DNA of 64,000 nucleotides, taken from the NCBI RefSeq assembly GCF_014529535.1, contig NW_023503608.1, forward strand, positions 3,844,001 to 3,908,000. The letters are read 5' to 3'. The stretch comes from Bradysia coprophila (Eukaryota; Arthropoda; Insecta; Diptera; Sciaridae). The translations under genes and the position numbers were made by a program. Under the pieces are notes generated by a model. The model worked only from the letters and a program-made list of their open reading frames with translations. It did no database searches and had not been told where the DNA came from. Below are positions 61,010 through 64,000 of this stretch, one piece after another (the stretch's first letter is position 1; each line of letters starts with the position of its first letter).

Positions 61010-63300
61010 CGATAACCGAAATCCCAATTATGGATAATCCACATTTAATCAACTTTTCGTATAAGATAATTGCAGCAATAAACTTTAGAAAAACGAAAAA
61101 TAACAACAAAAAAGTAAACACCGAAACAATTCCCGCAAGTTTATTGGTTCACATTTTTCATATTATTTCACTTCTGAAGCAACTTCATTCCGAAACTGAG
61201 AAGAAAAAAAATAAAACAGCCGCAAACACGTTCTGTCAAGATCTTGTAACAATTTCTTCACGCATCTTTGTTTAAAAAAAATTATTATTTTTTCTTATTA
61301 TTGCTGTATGTGATGTGTATTTTCTTCAATTAAAATTTTCACTTTTTTCATTTGCTTTATTATGGTTGTTGGTTCACATTCTGAATTAATTCACTTATTA
61401 AAACCGAAGCTCTTGCAAACTGTTAATTAATAAGAAATACCGAACCGATTCAAAAACTGGAGCTGTTTGTATAAGTGTTGCTATGGGATTGTCTTGAACG
61501 TGTTGTTTAATTTGAATTTAATAAAACTTTCCATTTAGAGTTGTTAGATTGAATATGGCTGGATTGTATTCCAATTAAATGAACGCATTTAGTTGGATAT
61601 CTCTCACGAACACCTGAAAGTATATATTTTTTCTAAATTAAATATTTATCATTCATTTAGCTAATAAATTTTCAATTAATGAATGTATGGAGCGAGTCGT
61701 TTTTTTAAAGACGTGATTCGTGTATTAAATATTTGAACGATACTTAGAGCAGTTTTATAGTTGGTCTAGACAAAGTTATAAAAATACTTAAAATTATAGG
61801 TTCTGATCTTTAGCAGATGTTCGCGAAAAAAGAAGTCTGAATTTAGAAAAAAAAGTTAAACAAAAAACAAGCAGGCATGGTACGATGTCTCCAACTGATA
61901 AATTTGTTGAAAATTTCTCTCGGAAAATTTTAGTTGATAAATAGTAGATTACGTCCTTGCTTGGAAGTTTTTATTTTGTCAAGTCTGAGGACGCTAAGTA
62001 AGTTCCTATGTTGGTTGGTTTTATTAACGAGCATATTCCGTATTACAATTCAAATAATAGTTTTGGAATATATCACCGAGGCCATATTCGTTAGTGCCAT
62101 TGTGCAGCACCCTTACTTTACTCCTTAACCCTGCAAGCCCTCCGCAAAATCAGTTTTAACGATCGTGTCAATGAAGTAATGCCTCATCTTCCGGAAATGC
62201 AGCAGTAAAATAGGTTCTAAGATCAAACAAGAGATGTTCTCAGCTTCAACATAGTTTCATCATTTTTTCCATTGACGACGTTCACACGGATGACATTAAG
62301 ATTATATTATTACCTCTTCTAAGCCTTGGGGAAATGAGTTTTGATACCACAGTACCAAAATTTCGGAATTTTCCTCGTAGTTCGGTCCCGTTGCATGAAA
62401 CGTTATATACGAATCTGTTGTGGTAGGACGATTTTAGGCACTTTCGCTTGTTGCCCTCACTTCGTTCGGGCTACAACTCGAAATGAATGAAATCTACCGT
62501 CCACAATGAAGTAATGGATCGTTTTCCAGGGGGTGCAGTGTGTAAATTGGATATTAGGATCAAGCAAGCAATATTGCCAGTACCTCTGGAGAGTTTCAAT
62601 AACAAAGACGCTGTCTAATAAAGACATCCGCACGACAGACACTAAGACTATATTCCTTATTATTGTTGCAATTTCATTTCTATAACTATATTCTATTCGA
62701 CATGGTTAGATAAAAACGATTAATGACGCACAGTTTACATGGAAGACTGATCCAAGACAGGTGTTTTAGAACATTGCTAAATTTCGGCAATCGAATTTTC
62801 AAAAACATCGTGGAAAAATCAACAAGTTTGTAACGAACAAATGCAAATTCAACGCGAATATCAAACATTGACACTACTGAGTTGATAAACGAACCAATGA
62901 ATTTTATTGATGATAAGACATTGATCATCTACCTACTTAACATTCAGAATTCTTGAAATTTTTTATTCCATTTTTTACGTCGTAGTTTCTGTTACCTCTA
63001 TATCAGTAAGGACATTATTGCAACAAATATATGGATATACGTGCCTATAGCATACATTCAACGTCGTTCAACAATCAGTAATGTCACGTTTGTTGTAGTT
63101 CGATTAATCATTTTCGAATTTTTGTACAAGTTGCTGCACACGAAACAAAATTCATAAATTTTGCCGAGCGATCAAATGTCTTTAGCAAGCCATAGACAAC
63201 ATTAAAAATATTTAAAGTTCTGTTCGTGCACGAATAATGGAACAGCACTTTATGCGTTTCTTGCACAGGTGTGTGCAAATGCATTTTTCAGAGAAATTTG
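61010..63300. other. 5' flank of the kinase gene and intergenic DNA
   Basis: The kinase promoter and 5' UTR should lie just right of 61009 on the minus strand; I see no diagnostic core promoter. A foldback element lies at 62415-62509. No gene is supportable in the rest. Confidence 0.4.
62415..62509. repeat. Foldback repeat family 'ACTTTCGCTTGT', copy 3
   Basis: The left arm is TGTTGTGGTAGGACGATTTT; the right arm ends CTACCGTCCACAATG, an imperfect inverse. The core CACTTTCGCTTGTTGCCCTC and CACTTCGTTCGGGC matches copy 2 and, inverted in part, copy 1. Confidence 0.5.
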
Positions 63301-63311
63301 AATATTACTTA

Positions 63312-63600
63312 ACCTGCCCAAGTACCAGTTCGCAACAACTCGTTCTAACGTTGTAACTGTTTGAAAAACGGCATTATATAACGCTTGATTGACAACATGT
63401 ATTGTTGCTGTAGGGCTTGCTTTTAAATTAAATAAATTTGCGACTGTCTCGCCAGTTCTAATGGATTGGTTCAGTTGGCTCATTAATGCAGAAATTGCTG
63501 AGGTTTGTTCAAAAATACCAGTCAAAGCAAGGCCAACATTAGTCGTACGAAATACAGTTAAATTGGTATTATTTCCCGAATTCACCAAAATTTTCCGAAA
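63312..63600 (-). CDS. Probable internal exon of an unidentified gene
   Basis: A minus-strand open frame (within 63250-63654) encodes an alanine/threonine/asparagine-rich helical segment with NVGLALTGIFEQTSAISAL, LNQSIRTGETVANLFNLK and YNAVFQTVTTLERVVANWY. It runs into a GTTAAG donor-like site after GGCAG at about 63312. The upstream side degenerates into repeats of the GGTAAATTTCGG type, so the acceptor is uncertain. Composition and low simple-sequence content look coding. Partner exons should lie to the right, beyond the window, and to the left in 61-63 kb. Family unknown. Confidence 0.4.
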
Positions 63601-63654
63601 TTTACCAAATTTTACTGAATTTATCAAAACGTAAATTCGGAAAATTTCAATCAA

Positions 63655-64000
63655 TTCCGGTAAATCTTGGTAGCTCTAATAGCTAGGATTTTCCTGCATT
63701 TAATGTTTAAACTAGGTAAACTAGGTGTTAAAAAAGAATCTACATAACAGTTGAACGTTAAACTTACTCAACCAACGCAAATGCAAGAGAAATTTAAACA
63801 GCCAAAAATAAATAGACTCAACATTATGCCATGGAAAGTATAATAAATTGACTTACATCACAATTAAATAATTAATCCAATTAGATCTTGTTTGTCGCCA
63901 TTTGTCGCACATATAATCACCTCTTTCCTATGATTTTTAATTCGATCGTCAAACCACTTTTTTTCGATCGTTTAAGTCACAAAAATAAACAACATTCTTC
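63655..64000. other. Right-edge AT-rich sequence
   Basis: No exon, tRNA or repeat terminus could be recognised in the last 350 bases, apart from phrases such as TTCCGGTAAATCTTGG at its left margin, related to those at 42800. Confidence 0.4.

Overview
The window is AT-rich nuclear DNA from an insect, most likely a nematoceran dipteran such as a fungus gnat; the species assignment is inference. Genes have several exons, short GT-AG introns and insect-type products. No bacterial operon or viral genome organisation is present. By eye I resolved four multi-exon genes and a two-exon gene. Every exon chain was joined from phase-compatible splice sites and was not checked against transcripts.

Layout. 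1-5873 is non-genic, with small inverted-repeat elements. 5874-8702 (+) is a complete 11-exon neutral ceramidase. 8703-16066 is a gene-poor stretch with a tRNA-like SINE and several foldback elements. 16067-16639 (-) encodes a small EGF-like single-pass membrane protein. 17941-20308 (+) is a complete 9-exon COG6 gene with one GC-AG intron. 22284-33472 is an accessory block: two copies of a 0.9-kb repeat bracket a degraded Rickettsia-like sequence, a Penelope-like retroelement with RT and GIY-YIG domains, and a 4-exon orphan gene (31753-32239, -). 34972-61009 (-) is a receptor tyrosine kinase. Its signal-peptide exon (60880-61009) lies 22 kb upstream of the next exon, so 38522-60879 is one giant intron. 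That intron holds foldback elements and a possible nested 63-codon ORF. A probable exon of another gene (-) lies at the right edge.

The most unusual part is 23234-26246. A bacterial-looking ORF and the N-terminal part of a Rickettsia-like IS transposase sit among insect transposons. The ORF is interrupted by a hAT-like element with an 8-bp target duplication and by a long hairpin element flanked by TTAA. Removing each insertion together with one copy of its duplication restores the same reading frame. This is strong internal evidence of endosymbiont DNA that entered the insect genome and was then colonised by eukaryotic transposons. The adjacent Penelope-like element is interrupted in the same clean way by another hAT-like element.

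The host genes do not form a pathway: ceramidase acts in sphingolipid turnover, COG6 in Golgi vesicle tethering and the kinase in surface signalling. Family names rest on recognition of conserved motifs; no database search was run.
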